From the NCBI GenBank assembly GCA_963789165.1, contig CAWBJP010000007.1, positions 558,001 through 622,000 of the forward strand: 64,000 nucleotides of DNA, read 5' to 3'. The position numbers were made by a program, and so were the translations under genes. Below the pieces are notes generated by a model. The model had not been told where the DNA came from. It worked only from the letters and a program-made list of their open reading frames with translations, and ran no database searches. Shown here one piece after another: positions 1-9,206 of the stretch. Numbering within the stretch: position 1 is the first letter of the stretch; every line of letters begins with the position of its first letter. The DNA is from CAWBJP01 sp963789165 (lineage in GTDB: Bacteria; Actinomycetota; Acidimicrobiia; IMCC26256; BP-133).

Positions 1-264
1 TGGACGAGAGCGTTCACCGCCCTGACGGAGGTCCGGCGCCAGGCCGGCGTCCACACCGAGACCGTCCGCCACCCCGCCGGCGACGAGAAGTTCGTCGTCG
101 TCGACCTGGAGTTCGCCACCTTCGAGCAGGCCCAGGGTTTCCTGGCCTTCCTGGAGACCAAGGTGTGGGCCGTGCCGGCGAACTCCCCCGCGCTGGTGGG
201 CTCCCCCCAAGCCAGGATCCTCGTGCCGGTCGCCCTTGACCGGGGGACATCCGCCGCCGCGTAG
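1..264 (+). CDS. 3' end of a small conserved hypothetical protein (partial)
   Basis: The frame is open from the first base and ends at TAG 262-264, leaving 87 residues of a protein whose start lies outside the window. The visible part has a strand-helix-strand look (FVVVDLEF, then FEQAQGFLAFLETKVW) and ends in ALVGSPQARILVPV, a tail I associate with small actinobacterial proteins of ferredoxin-like fold. No catalytic motif is visible. The stop lies 34 nt before the nitrilase start, so the two could be co-transcribed. Function unknown; the coding call rests on codon bias and the fold-like pattern. Confidence 0.6.
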   Translation, partial: WTRAFTALTEVRRQAGVHTETVRHPAGDEKFVVVDLEFATFEQAQGFLAFLETKVWAVPANSPALVGSPQARILVPVALDRGTSAAA

Positions 265-298
265 GCTTCTCGAGAGAACCGACGCAGGAGGTGGGATC

Positions 299-1255
299 GT
301 GACCCAGACCGTGAAGGCGGCGGCGGTGCAGGCCGCCCCGGTGTTCCTCGACCGGGACGCCACCATCGAGAAGGTCGGGGTGCTGACCAAAGAGGCGGCC
401 GCCAACGGCGCCGGCCTGGTCGTCTTCGCCGAAGCGTTCGTGCCCGGCTATCCCGACTGGGTGTGGCGGACCACGCCGTGGAGCGACGGGGCCTGGTACG
501 AGCGGCTCTTCGACCAGGCCGTGGAGGTGCCCGGTCCGGCCGCTGACGTCCTCGGCGGCATCGCCCGGGACAGCGGCGTGTACCTGTCCCTCGGGGTCAG
601 CGAACGTGAAGGGGGGACGCTCTACAACACCCTGCTCTCCTTCGGACCCGACGGGTCACTGATCGGCCGGCACCGCAAGCTGATGCCCACCGGCGCCGAG
701 CGGCTCGTCTGGGGGTTCGGCGACGGCTCGACCATCGACGTCTTCGAGACGCCGTTCGGCCGGGTGGGCGGACTCATCTGCTGGGAGAACTACATGCCGT
801 TGGCCCGGGCCGCCATGTACGCCCAGGGCATCGACATCTACCTGGCGCCGACCTGGGACAACTCCGACATGTGGGTCCCCACGCTCCGGCACATCGCCAA
901 GGAGGGGCGGATCTACGTGATCGGCGTCACGTTCTGCCTGCGGGGGTCGGACATCCCCACCGACCTGCCCGGCGCCGGCGACATGTACCACGGCGAGGAC
1001 GACTGGCTGGCCCGGGGCAACTCCACCATCGTCGGCCCGGACGGCGACATCCTGGCCGGGCCCCTGGAGGAAACCGCCGGGATCGTCTACGCCGACCTCG
1101 ACATCGACCGGGTCCGGGCCAGCCGCCGGCAGTTCGACCCCACCGGCCACTACTCCCGCTCGGACGTCTTCCGTCTCGTCGTCGATACGGGCCGCAGGCC
1201 GGTGGCGAGCTTCCTCGACCGAGCCGACCCGTCGCCCCCTTCGGCCGGCGACTGA
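299..1255 (+). CDS. Nitrilase / carbon-nitrogen hydrolase
   Basis: Protein of 318 residues of the nitrilase superfamily, cytoplasmic. Such enzymes hydrolyse nitriles to carboxylic acids and ammonia through a Cys thioimidate. The Glu-Lys-Cys triad is visible: Glu45 in VVFAEAFVPGYP, Lys127 in GRHRKLMPT and Cys161 in GGLICWENYMP. The CWENYMPLAR context is that of true nitrilases (aliphatic, arylacetonitrilase or cyanide-hydratase types) rather than amidases. GTG 299 is chosen because AGGAGG stands at 286-291, 7 nt upstream; the longer ATG 236 reading would overlap the previous gene. The last 40 residues (RRQFDPTGHYSRSDVFRL) are typical of the family. Substrate cannot be told from sequence. Confidence 0.93.
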   Translation: MTQTVKAAAVQAAPVFLDRDATIEKVGVLTKEAAANGAGLVVFAEAFVPGYPDWVWRTTPWSDGAWYERLFDQAVEVPGPAADVLGGIARDSGVYLSLGVSEREGGTLYNTLLSFGPDGSLIGRHRKLMPTGAERLVWGFGDGSTIDVFETPFGRVGGLICWENYMPLARAAMYAQGIDIYLAPTWDNSDMWVPTLRHIAKEGRIYVIGVTFCLRGSDIPTDLPGAGDMYHGEDDWLARGNSTIVGPDGDILAGPLEETAGIVYADLDIDRVRASRRQFDPTGHYSRSDVFRLVVDTGRRPVASFLDRADPSPPSAGD

Positions 1256-1387
1256 CGGTTTCGTTCCCTCCAGGCGGTTTGCACCAGATCCGCCGATGAT
1301 CCCGGGAGCCGCCCCGGGGGCCACGAGAGGGCAAAGCTGTCGCGGCGGCGAATGGTGGAGGGTCCCCCCGACGAAGGAATCCTCCCT

Positions 1388-3463
1388 GTGTCCCGACGTG
1401 CCCTCTGGGCCGCGCTGCTGGCGATCCTCCTCCTCGGCGCGGCTCCCCTCGTGCGGGCGGCCACGCCCAGCGGGCCGGCCTCTCCTACGGTCGAAACCGA
1501 ACCGGTCCTCTCCGACAGCGACGCGGCCGACGACATCGCCATCTGGCGTCACCCGGGTAACCCGGCTCTGTCGCTGGTGGTGGGTACGGACAAGCGTGCC
1601 GGCGCCGTCGAGGTCTACGACATGGACGGCCTGCGCCTCCAGCGGATCACCGACGGCCGGGCCAACGGTGTGGACATCCGGGGCGGCTTCCCCTTCGAGG
1701 GCGGGCACATCGACCTCGTGGTGGTGGGCGGGGGCGACGAGCCCCGGTTCTACCGGGTCGATCCTGCCGCCCGGCGCCTGGTGCGGCTCCCACTCGGCGT
1801 GGACGGTTCCGACGTGAGTCCCAACGGGGTGTGCCTCTACCACAGCGCCGTCTCCGGCCGCTTCTACCTGTTCGGGATCGACCTGTCGAGCGTCGTCGAG
1901 CAGTCCGAGATCGTGGAGACCGGAGGCAAGGTCGACGTGCATCCGGTCCGGGCCAAGTTCGACGTGGGCAGCGACGCCGAAGCCTGCGTGGCCGACGACA
2001 CCCTCGGCCACCTCTACGTGAACGAGGCCGACGTGGCCCTGTGGAAGTACGGCGCCCAGCCCGGCGCCGGTGGGTCCCGGCGGGCCGTCGACACCATGGG
2101 GAGCAGCGGCGGGCATCTGGACGCCGACGTGGAGGGCCTTTCCCTGGTGTCCCTGACCGGTGGGTCCGGCTACCTGCTGGCCTCCTCCCAGGGCGACGAG
2201 TCGTACACGGTGTACCGGCGGGAGGGCGACAACCCCTTCGTGCGCAAGTTCACCGTGGAGAGCGGCCCGGACGCCGACGGCTGTAGCAACACCGACGGGA
2301 TCGAGACGCTCGCCGCCGATCTCGGCCCCGGCTTCCACCAGGGGATGTTCATCTGCCAGGACCACACCAACACCTCGCCGGCGTCCGGGAACCAGAACTT
2401 CAAGTACGTGCCCCTCGAGCGGGTGGTCGACCTCGACGCCGCCGAACCCCCGACGACCACCACCAAGCCGCCGACCACGACCACCACCCGGCCGCCGACC
2501 ACGACCACCACCAAGCCGCCGGTGACCACGACCAGCAGCACCACGACCAGCAGCACAACGACCACCACATCGGCTCCGACCACGAGCACCACGGCGGCCA
2601 CCACCAGCACGACCGCCACCACGGTGACGACGGTCTCGACGAGCACGACGGCCACCACCGCCACCACCCGGCCCTCGCCTCCGGTGGTGCTGTCGGGCGT
2701 GACCACCCGCTCCGGCTACTGGATGGCCGGTTCGGACGGCAAGGTCTTCGCCTTCGGCGACGCCGTCCACGCCGGCGACATGGCGAAGAGCCTCCCGTCG
2801 GGTGTCGAGGCCGTGGACCTGGAGCCGAACCCCGCCGGGAGCGGCTACTGGATGGTGGACGGGCGGGGCACGGTGGCCGCCTTCGGGTCGGCCGGCTACT
2901 CCGGAAGCCTGGCGCGGTCGACTCTGACGCCCGGCGAGTCGGTCGTCAGCCTGTCGGCCACCCCCACGGGCCGCGGGTACTGGATCTTCACCTCCAAGGG
3001 CCGTGTCTCCGCTTTCGGTGACGCCGCCCACCTGGGGGACCTGGCCGGCCAGCGGCTCAACGGCCCGGTCCTGGATTCCATCACCACCCCCTCGGGGCGG
3101 GGCTACTACATGGTCGCCTCCGACGGCGGGATCTTCTCCTTCGGCGACGCCCGCTTCTACGGCTCCATGGGCGGCGTACGCCTCAACCAGCCCGTCCAGT
3201 CCCTCGTCCCCGACCCCGACGGCGCCGGCTACTGGCTCGTCGCCGCCGACGGCGGCGTCTTCGCCTTCGAAGCCGACTTCCGCGGCTCCATGGGCGCCAC
3301 CCGCCTCAACAAGCCCGTCACCGGCATGGTCCCCTTCGGGAACGGCTACCTGATGGTCGGCGAAGACGGCGGCATCTTCAACTTCTCCGACAAACCCTTC
3401 CACGGCTCCCTCGGCGACAAGCCCCCCGCCAAACCCATCGTCTCCGTCGCCGCCCTCGACTGA
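1388..3463 (+). CDS. Secreted beta-propeller phytase-like protein with Thr-rich linker and wall repeats
   Basis: Protein of 691 residues. GTG 1388 is preferred over ATG 1352 because GAAGGA lies 9 nt upstream and the protein then starts directly with a signal peptide (SRRALWAALLAILLLGAAPLVRA). Residues about 30-350 resemble beta-propeller 3-phytases (DDIAIWRHPGNPALSLVVGT, VYDMDG, NGVDIRGGF, and the late GYLLASSQGD...YTVYRR and DGIETLAADLG segments), which hydrolyse phytate with calcium. Residues about 353-430 are a Thr/Pro linker. The C-terminus holds six repeats of about 40 residues (GYWMAGSDGKVFAFGDA type), common in actinobacterial surface proteins and probably wall binding. A tandem paralogue follows. 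Phytase activity is inferred from family only. Confidence 0.85.
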   Translation: MSRRALWAALLAILLLGAAPLVRAATPSGPASPTVETEPVLSDSDAADDIAIWRHPGNPALSLVVGTDKRAGAVEVYDMDGLRLQRITDGRANGVDIRGGFPFEGGHIDLVVVGGGDEPRFYRVDPAARRLVRLPLGVDGSDVSPNGVCLYHSAVSGRFYLFGIDLSSVVEQSEIVETGGKVDVHPVRAKFDVGSDAEACVADDTLGHLYVNEADVALWKYGAQPGAGGSRRAVDTMGSSGGHLDADVEGLSLVSLTGGSGYLLASSQGDESYTVYRREGDNPFVRKFTVESGPDADGCSNTDGIETLAADLGPGFHQGMFICQDHTNTSPASGNQNFKYVPLERVVDLDAAEPPTTTTKPPTTTTTRPPTTTTTKPPVTTTSSTTTSSTTTTTSAPTTSTTAATTSTTATTVTTVSTSTTATTATTRPSPPVVLSGVTTRSGYWMAGSDGKVFAFGDAVHAGDMAKSLPSGVEAVDLEPNPAGSGYWMVDGRGTVAAFGSAGYSGSLARSTLTPGESVVSLSATPTGRGYWIFTSKGRVSAFGDAAHLGDLAGQRLNGPVLDSITTPSGRGYYMVASDGGIFSFGDARFYGSMGGVRLNQPVQSLVPDPDGAGYWLVAADGGVFAFEADFRGSMGATRLNKPVTGMVPFGNGYLMVGEDGGIFNFSDKPFHGSLGDKPPAKPIVSVAALD

Positions 3464-3472
3464 CCCCGGCCC
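3014..3472 (+). repeat. 459-bp near-identical direct repeat, copy 1
   Basis: This stretch encodes the last 150 residues of the first phytase-like protein, its stop codon and 9 bp beyond. It matches 5159-5617 with only two differences that I can see, both just after the shared CGGCCCGGTCCT. The rest of the two genes is clearly more diverged, so the identity looks like recent gene conversion or cassette duplication. Confidence 0.9.
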
Positions 3473-3582
3473 GCCACGACGTCCAGCCCAACCCACCTGA
3501 ACAGGACCAGAGGGCAGGAACCTTTCGGTCCGAGTCGAATTCGGGTAGGGAACGCCCCCCTACCGACCGGGATAGATCGCCC

Positions 3583-5608
3583 ATGAACCCCTTGCTCTCG
3601 TCGCGCTCGTCGCGCCGTCGCCACCGGCCTGACCGCCGCCATGGTGGCCGGCCTGCTCCTGCTGGCCACGCCCCCCAGCCCCGCGGCGGAGGACGCCATC
3701 ATCGACGCCGCGGCGACGATGGAGACCCAGCCGTCGGACCTCCCCGGCGACACCATGGACGACCCCGCCATCTGGGTCGACCCCGCCGATCCCGCCCATT
3801 CGGTCCTCATCGGCGCCGACCACGACGAGGACAGTCTCTCCGTCTACGACATGTCCGGCACGCGGCTCCAGAAGCTCGATCTCTCCCACGGCAACAACGT
3901 CGACCTGCGTCCCGGCTTCTCGCTGGGCGGGGCCACCGCCCCCATCGTGGGCCTGGCCGGCGACGGATCGGTCAGCTTCTACAAGCTCGACCCGACCACG
4001 AGGCAGCTCTCGAACGTGACTCCCGGCGGCGACAAGATCGAGCGGCAGGGCTTGGAAAAGCCCGGCGAAGGACCCTTCTACGCCCACGGGATGTGCCTGT
4101 ACAACAGCCCGGTCAGCGGGAGGTTCTACGCCTTCATCGTCGATCGCGTGCGGCACGATCAAGCAGTTCGAGCTCACCGACGGCGGCAGCGGCAAGGTGG
4201 CCCTGAACGAGGTCCGCCAGATCAAGGTCGAGCCCCGACCGGCGGTCGGCAATCTCGACGCGCTGGAGGCCTGCGTCGCCGACGAGGCCGGGCGCAGCCT
4301 GTTCGTGGCCGAGCAGGACTGGAACATCTGGCGCTACGGCGCCGAGCCCACCGACCCGACCGGCGTCGCTGACCGGGCCATGGTGGACAAGGAGCAGAGC
4401 GAGGGCGGCCACTTCATGCGGGAGGCCGAGGGCCTGGCCGTCATCAACGATGCGAGCGGCGCCGGCTATCTCATCGCCTCCTCCCAGGGCGACTTCACCT
4501 TCACCGTCTACCGCTCCACCGCTCCCTACGACTTCGTCCGCAAGGTGAAGATCGTCGGCTCCGCCACCGCCGACGGGTGCGAGCGGACGGACGGGATCGA
4601 CGCCGTCGCCGCCAACCTCGGCCCTGCCTTCCCCAATGGCGTCTTCATGTGCCAGGACAACACCAACGCCGCACCGGCCCCCGGCAACATGAACTTCAAG
4701 CTCGTGCGCCTGGAGACGATCGGTGCCCATGGCCGACGGGCCGCTGCCGGCCCCGTCGCAACCCGACCACGACCACCACCGCACCGGTGGGTCCCGGACC
4801 GCAGCCAGGACCTCCGACTGCGCCCGGCCCCAGCCGGCGGCGACAACCTCCCGCAACGGCTCGGGCTACTGGATGCTCGGTTCGGCCGGCCAGGTCTTCC
4901 CCTTCGGGGACGCCAAAACCCAAGGCGACGCGCCCGTGACCCCGCCCGCCAACGCCGTGGACCTCGAGCCCACCCCCAGCGGGAACGGCTACTGGGTGAT
5001 CAACGACCGGGGCGACGTGTTCGCCTTCGGCGACGCCGCCCACCATGGCGCCCCGGCCGCGGCCCGCCTCACCACCGGCGAGATCGGTGACCAGCCTGTC
5101 CGCCACCCGCACCGGCGCCGGCTACTGGATGTTCACCAACCTCGGCCGGGTGTTCGCCTTCGGTGACGCCGCCCACCTGGGGGACCTGGCCGGCCAGCGG
5201 CTCAACGGCCCGGTCCTCGACTCCATCACCACCCCCTCGGGGCGGGGCTACTACATGGTCGCCTCCGACGGCGGGATCTTCTCCTTCGGCGACGCCCGCT
5301 TCTACGGCTCCATGGGCGGCGTACGCCTCAACCAGCCCGTCCAGTCCCTCGTCCCCGACCCCGACGGCGCCGGCTACTGGCTCGTCGCCGCCGACGGCGG
5401 CGTCTTCGCCTTCGAAGCCGACTTCCGCGGCTCCATGGGCGCCACCCGCCTCAACAAGCCCGTCACCGGCATGGTCCCCTTCGGGAACGGCTACCTGATG
5501 GTCGGCGAAGACGGCGGCATCTTCAACTTCTCCGACAAACCCTTCCACGGCTCCCTCGGCGACAAGCCCCCCGCCAAACCCATCGTCTCCGTCGCCGCCC
5601 TCGACTGA
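3583..5608 (+). pseudogene. Second phytase-like surface protein, broken by four frameshifts
   Basis: Paralogue of the preceding gene, readable only by changing frame four times: near 3605, 4145, 4720-4850 and 5090, each a net +1. Pieces in order are a start and signal sequence (MVAGLLLLATPPSPAA from 3641), the propeller (DDPAIWVDPADPAHSVLIGAD, FYAHGMCLYNSPVSGRFYAF), its second half (LDALEACVADEAG, GYLIASSQGDFTFTVYR), a short degraded linker and the six wall repeats ending at TGA 5608. No nonsense codon occurs inside any piece, so sequencing error or very recent decay are both possible. Compared with copy 1 the Thr linker is much reduced. The start may be ATG 3583 or ATG 3641. A functional protein cannot be read from the sequence as given. 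Confidence 0.8.
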
Positions 5609-5617
5609 CCCCGGCCC
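5159..5617 (+). repeat. 459-bp near-identical direct repeat, copy 2
   Basis: Partner of 3014-3472, offset 2145 bp. It covers the 3' end of the second phytase-like gene in its last reading frame and has two visible mismatches to copy 1. Confidence 0.9.
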
Positions 5618-5702
5618 CCATCCACCAGGAGCAGGTGCCGGAAGCCAGGGCGGCTTCCGGGAGCGAACCGCAAGAGGCGCGCCGAAACTAGGGTCTGCGC
5701 GG

Positions 5703-6824
5703 ATGACGGGCGCCGCCACTCCACGGGTTCGATCCGTGCGCGCCGCATCCGGCGCCCTGGCCTTTCCGGTCCTGATCTGGGTGGTCTGGCGTCTCGGTCA
5801 CGCCCTGGCTCTGGTGGCGTCGGGCGGCGATCTGGCCGACGATGCCTTCCTCTTCGACGGCAGCTGGCTGCTCGGCATCCTCGAGCACGGGTACTCGGTC
5901 ACCGACCCGACCTTCGGGACGCAGCAGAACGTGGCCTTCTTCCCCGGCCTGGTCTGGCTCACCGAGCCCTTTTCGTGGCTGCTCGGCCCGCGCCCCGCCG
6001 CCATCCTCGTCGCCAACCTGACCGCGGCTGCCGCCTTCCTCGGAGTGTTCGGCGCCCTCCGGTCGGTGGCCGGCGAGCGCATCGCCCGGCGGGGCCTGAT
6101 CGGGCTGGCCCTGTGGCCGGCGTCGATCGTGATGACGGCCTATTACGCCGAGGGCCTGTTCGTGGCGACCACGGCCGGTGCGGTCTGGGCAGCGCGGCGG
6201 GAACGACATGCGCTCGCCTACCCCCTGGCCTTCGTGGCCGCCCTGACCCGCTCGATCGGGTTCCTCTTGGGGCCAATCCTGGCCGTTGCCCGGGTCGTCA
6301 GGCTCCGCCGCCTCGACGGCGTTGGCGTCGCCTACGCCTGCTCGGGTCCCCTCGGCCTCGCCGTCGTGGCCGCCACCCAGGCGGTGCAGGTCGACGACGG
6401 ACTCGCCTTCCTCCGGGCCCAGAAGGGGTGGGATCGCAGCCTGTCCGGCCCGTGGCTCCCGCTGTGGCGGGCGGCCGACGGGATCATCGGCAAACTGCCC
6501 CGTGTGGCCCTGGAACTCGGTCTGAACCTGGCCGCCATCGTGGTCGTCGGCGCCGCCCTGATCGCCGTCACCCGCCGGTTCGCGGCCGGCCCGCACCATT
6601 GGGCCGCGCTGGGCTGGGGGTGGGCAGCCTGGTTCGCGCCGCTCCTCACCTCCCTCCCGTCGAGTCAGGTGAGGTTCGCGCTGGCCGCCTGGCCCGCGCT
6701 GGCCGTCCTCGGCGACGACGCCTCTCCCGGGGGACGGAGGCTCCGGTGGGTCGCAGCCCTGACAGGACTCGCTCTCTCCGTCGTGCTCATCCGCCGCTGG
6801 ACCGACGGTGTGTACATCGGGTAG
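5703..6824 (+). CDS. Multi-pass membrane glycosyltransferase of PIG-V-like type
   Basis: Protein of 373 residues with about eight to nine hydrophobic segments. The N-terminal region has a helix followed by an external loop (DDAFLFDGSWLLGILEHGYS...QQNVAFFPGLVWL), the layout of PIG-V/GT-C mannosyltransferases, in which an acidic residue near the first helix and an FFP segment are conserved. Such enzymes use polyprenyl-phosphate sugars at the membrane. ATG 5703 begins 95 nt after the phytase paralogue, and no strong ribosome site is seen. The C-terminus ends with a helix and RRWTDGVYIG. The GT-C assignment is by pattern; the sugar and acceptor are unknown. Confidence 0.75.
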   Translation: MTGAATPRVRSVRAASGALAFPVLIWVVWRLGHALALVASGGDLADDAFLFDGSWLLGILEHGYSVTDPTFGTQQNVAFFPGLVWLTEPFSWLLGPRPAAILVANLTAAAAFLGVFGALRSVAGERIARRGLIGLALWPASIVMTAYYAEGLFVATTAGAVWAARRERHALAYPLAFVAALTRSIGFLLGPILAVARVVRLRRLDGVGVAYACSGPLGLAVVAATQAVQVDDGLAFLRAQKGWDRSLSGPWLPLWRAADGIIGKLPRVALELGLNLAAIVVVGAALIAVTRRFAAGPHHWAALGWGWAAWFAPLLTSLPSSQVRFALAAWPALAVLGDDASPGGRRLRWVAALTGLALSVVLIRRWTDGVYIG

Positions 6825-6872
6825 TCGAACCCCCCGAATCGGGGCAAAGCTGCCAACCTGGCTCTTCTCCAT

Positions 6873-6902
6873 ATCGATAGTCGATGGTATCGTTTTTCGA
6901 TA
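6873..6902. promoter_or_regulatory. Two adjacent inverted repeats, candidate operator of the DUF2975/XRE pair
   Basis: Two perfect short palindromes stand side by side 33-62 bp before the DUF2975 start: ATCGA-TAG-TCGAT (6873-6885) and TATCG-TTTTT-CGATA (6888-6902). The stretch is AT-rich in an otherwise GC-rich region, as expected for a promoter with an operator. The small XRE regulator at the end of the same operon is the obvious candidate ligand; that is inference. Confidence 0.55.
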
Positions 6903-6934
6903 ACATCCGCTGTCGTCCGGAGGAGAGAACCGTT

Positions 6935-7534
6935 ATGGCTGGCCAAGGGCCGTCCCGTGCAGTCACCGTCGCCACCAACCTGTCCACCATCGCGTTGGTG
7001 CTCGCTTCGCTGGTTTCGCTGTTGATCGTCGGGAGCGCGGTGGCCGGCGGCCTCCGGGGCGACCGGGACATCGGGGTCCACCAGAAGGTCGATGCGGACC
7101 GGATCGGCTCACTGCCCGACGAGGTCATCCTGCCCGAGACCGTCGGGGTGACGGTGAAGATCGAGGACGCCACGCTCGGCCAGTCCGCCCTCGACGTGGC
7201 CCGCTCTCTGGGCCCCGTCGTCCTGATCCTGGCTCTGCTCTGGCTCGCCCGGGCCCTGTTGCTCTCGGTCCGGGACGGCGATCCGTTCGTGACCGCCAAC
7301 GTCCGCCGGCTCCGGATCATCGGCTTCCTGCTGGCCGTGGGCGTCCCGATCATCGGCTACGTCACCCAGCTGCTCGACGGAGCCCTGGCCGCCACCTCGG
7401 CGGTGGGGGAACTGGGCAGCCAGGGCTTCAGCATCTCCGGGAACGCCCCCCTGGCCGGGCTCGGTGTCTTCGTCCTGGCCGAGGTGTTCGCCCACGGCGT
7501 CCGCCTCCGGGAGGACATCGAAGGCACCGTCTGA
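6935..7534 (+). CDS. DUF2975 family membrane protein
   Basis: Protein of 199 residues. ATG 6935 is chosen because GGAGGAGA ends about 10 nt upstream, rather than the earlier ATG 6884, which lies inside the palindromes. Four hydrophobic segments are visible (STIALVLASLVSLLIVGSAV; VVLILALLWLARALLLSV; IIGFLLAVGVPIIGYV; LAGLGVFVLAEVF), with the family's DPFVTANVRRLRIIGFLL signature after helix 2. DUF2975 proteins are nearly always encoded next to a small XRE regulator, as here (TGATG overlap). Function is unknown; a stress or membrane-sensing role is often guessed. Confidence 0.88.
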   Translation: MAGQGPSRAVTVATNLSTIALVLASLVSLLIVGSAVAGGLRGDRDIGVHQKVDADRIGSLPDEVILPETVGVTVKIEDATLGQSALDVARSLGPVVLILALLWLARALLLSVRDGDPFVTANVRRLRIIGFLLAVGVPIIGYVTQLLDGALAATSAVGELGSQGFSISGNAPLAGLGVFVLAEVFAHGVRLREDIEGTV

Positions 7535-7755
7535 TGCCCTTCCTCACCGAACACGGCATGGCCGTCCACCTCGACGAGCTCCTCGCCGCCCGGGGGATGA
7601 CTCTCACCGAGCTGGCCGAGCGGGCCGACATCACCGTCGTCAACCTCTCGGTCCTCAAGAACGGCCGGGCCCGGGCCATCCGTTTCTCCACCCTGGCCGC
7701 CATCTGCGCGGTCCTCGAATGCCAGCCCGGAGACCTCCTGACCTACGACGCCTGA
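7534..7755 (+). CDS. Small XRE-family (Cro/CI-like) transcriptional regulator
   Basis: Protein of 73 residues that is almost entirely one helix-turn-helix domain: MTLTELAERADITVVNLSVLKNGRARAIRFSTLAAICAVLECQ, ending in the usual PGDLLTYD. This is the YozG/HTH_26 type paired with DUF2975 proteins. ATG 7534 overlaps the upstream stop by one base, so translation is coupled. It probably autoregulates the pair through the palindromes at 6873-6902 (inference). Confidence 0.9.
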   Translation: MPFLTEHGMAVHLDELLAARGMTLTELAERADITVVNLSVLKNGRARAIRFSTLAAICAVLECQPGDLLTYDA

Positions 7756-7766
7756 TCCTGGGAAGA

Positions 7767-7783
7767 AACGCTAAACCAGCGTT
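7767..7783. promoter_or_regulatory. Short perfect inverted repeat after the XRE gene
   Basis: AACGCT-AAACC-AGCGTT lies 12 bp after the XRE stop and about 100 bp before the next gene. It could be a weak terminator or an operator for the surface-protein gene; no T tract follows. Confidence 0.3.
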
Positions 7784-7882
7784 AAATCCCTCTTGGGGGG
7801 CAGGGTCCGGCTCGTCCCTGCGCCAATAGAACCTTCTGTGGCTTCCAGGGCGGGACTCCCCTGCCCTGGCTACGGAGGAGTC

Positions 7883-9178
7883 ATGCCCCCCAGGACTCAT
7901 CGCCAACTGGTGCCCCTCATGCTCGCCGTCGCGTTCGCGGGGTCGCTCATCTACGTGGCTGCCGGCGCCGCGCCGGGCGACGGCAAGACGCTGGCCCCCG
8001 CCGCGGCGGACTCCGACTGCCCGTCATCGGGGTCCACCACGACGACGACGGACCGGGACGGCTCGACCACCACCACGGACCCGGACGGCACCACCACCAC
8101 GACCTCGGATCCGGACGGCTCGACCACGACCACGGACCCGGACGGCACCACCACCACGACCGCGGACCCGGACGGCACCACCACCACCACGGCGGCGCCC
8201 TCGACGACCACCACCGCGCCTCCGGCGACGACCACGACCACGGCGGCCGAACCGGCGACCTCGACCACAACGGCCAGCTCCGGCCCGGGCCAGCAGATGG
8301 CCAGCGCGGCGGCGGACACGACGACGACCACCGCCGGTCCCGGCGGCAGCACCACGACGACGCAATCGGGTGCCACCACCACCACGACGGCCCGTTCGGA
8401 TGGAACGACGTCGACCACCGACCCGTGCGACGACGGACCGACCACCACCACCACACGCAAGCGGCGCAAGCCCACCACCACGACGACGTCGGAGCCGGCC
8501 ACGACGTCCACCACCGCCCAGAGCGGCCAGGGGCCCGACGACCCGCCGACGCCTCCCTCCACATCCCCGCCGCTGCTGCCGCTCGAGTTTCCCGTCCAGC
8601 CCGGGGCCGGTGGTCACGCCCCGGCACCGTCGGCCGACCCCGGTACCGACCCCGGGCCGGCCCTGCCTACCGATGGACAGGTGCCCCCCGCCGGCGAGGC
8701 ACCGACAGTGGTCGAAGTGCCCTCCCCGCCCTACGCCCCCGTGGTGGCCCTGGCCGTGGACGACGGGCCGCCGGTGCCGCCCGAGCTCGACGACCTCCTG
8801 CCCCCGCCGTCCGCCGACCCGCCGGAGAACCGCCCCGCCGCCCGGGGCGGAAAGAAGACCAGCGCCGACCGGCATTCCGACGCCGGAGTTCGGGGCGGTG
8901 CCCCCTCCGGGAGCGTGGCCACCCCACCGCCGTGGAACTACGGGCCGGTGCCCTCACCCAGCGCCACTCCCGCCGCCCCGGCGCCGGCGTCCGCCTCACG
9001 TGACACCGAGCAGGTGGCGGCACCCGCCCAGTCGGCCCTGCCCACCGTCACGGAAGCCAGGCGCCAGCTGACGGCGGCCAACGCCCGCCACAGCCTGTCG
9101 GCCATGGGCGTGACCCTCATCTTCGGCGTCGCCTGGGCCCTGGTGTCGGCCCGCCGGCGCCGCACCGGCTGGTACTGA
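7883..9178 (+). CDS. Thr-rich surface-anchored protein
   Basis: Protein of 431 residues. ATG 7883 follows GGAGGAG with good spacing, so the longer reading from 7793 is rejected. The N-terminus is a signal peptide (LVPLMLAVAFAGSLIYVAAG). Residues about 50-215 consist of DPDG followed by runs of four or five Thr, plus other Thr runs. A Pro/Asp-rich middle follows, and the last 30 residues form a membrane helix with an arginine stop (MGVTLIFGVAWALVSARRRR). No LPXTG motif is present, so anchoring is by the helix. It looks like a glycosylated stalk or spacer; no enzymatic domain is visible. Confidence 0.8.
   Translation: MPPRTHRQLVPLMLAVAFAGSLIYVAAGAAPGDGKTLAPAAADSDCPSSGSTTTTTDRDGSTTTTDPDGTTTTTSDPDGSTTTTDPDGTTTTTADPDGTTTTTAAPSTTTTAPPATTTTTAAEPATSTTTASSGPGQQMASAAADTTTTTAGPGGSTTTTQSGATTTTTARSDGTTSTTDPCDDGPTTTTTRKRRKPTTTTTSEPATTSTTAQSGQGPDDPPTPPSTSPPLLPLEFPVQPGAGGHAPAPSADPGTDPGPALPTDGQVPPAGEAPTVVEVPSPPYAPVVALAVDDGPPVPPELDDLLPPPSADPPENRPAARGGKKTSADRHSDAGVRGGAPSGSVATPPPWNYGPVPSPSATPAAPAPASASRDTEQVAAPAQSALPTVTEARRQLTAANARHSLSAMGVTLIFGVAWALVSARRRRTGWY
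8029..8540 (+). repeat. Thr-codon low-complexity repeats inside the surface protein
   Basis: Tandem coding repeats of the form GACCCGGACGG(C/T) followed by four or five ACC/ACG codons, most regular at 8050-8200. This is protein-level low complexity, not a CRISPR or tandem-repeat locus. Codon choice mixes ACC and ACG, so the DNA repeat is imperfect. Confidence 0.8.
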
Positions 9179-9206
9179 CCGCCTGATCCGGGGCTGACGG
9201 CCCGCC

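Noticed and set aside
656..3496. 946-residue open frame on the minus strand
   Set aside because: It is the shadow of the nitrilase and phytase genes: low-complexity Gly/Val/Asp-rich translation with no domains, caused by high GC leaving few stop codons.
8029..8540. Regular repeats that could be mistaken for a CRISPR or tandem-repeat array
   Set aside because: They are in-frame Thr codons in a secreted protein, without unique spacers or cas genes.
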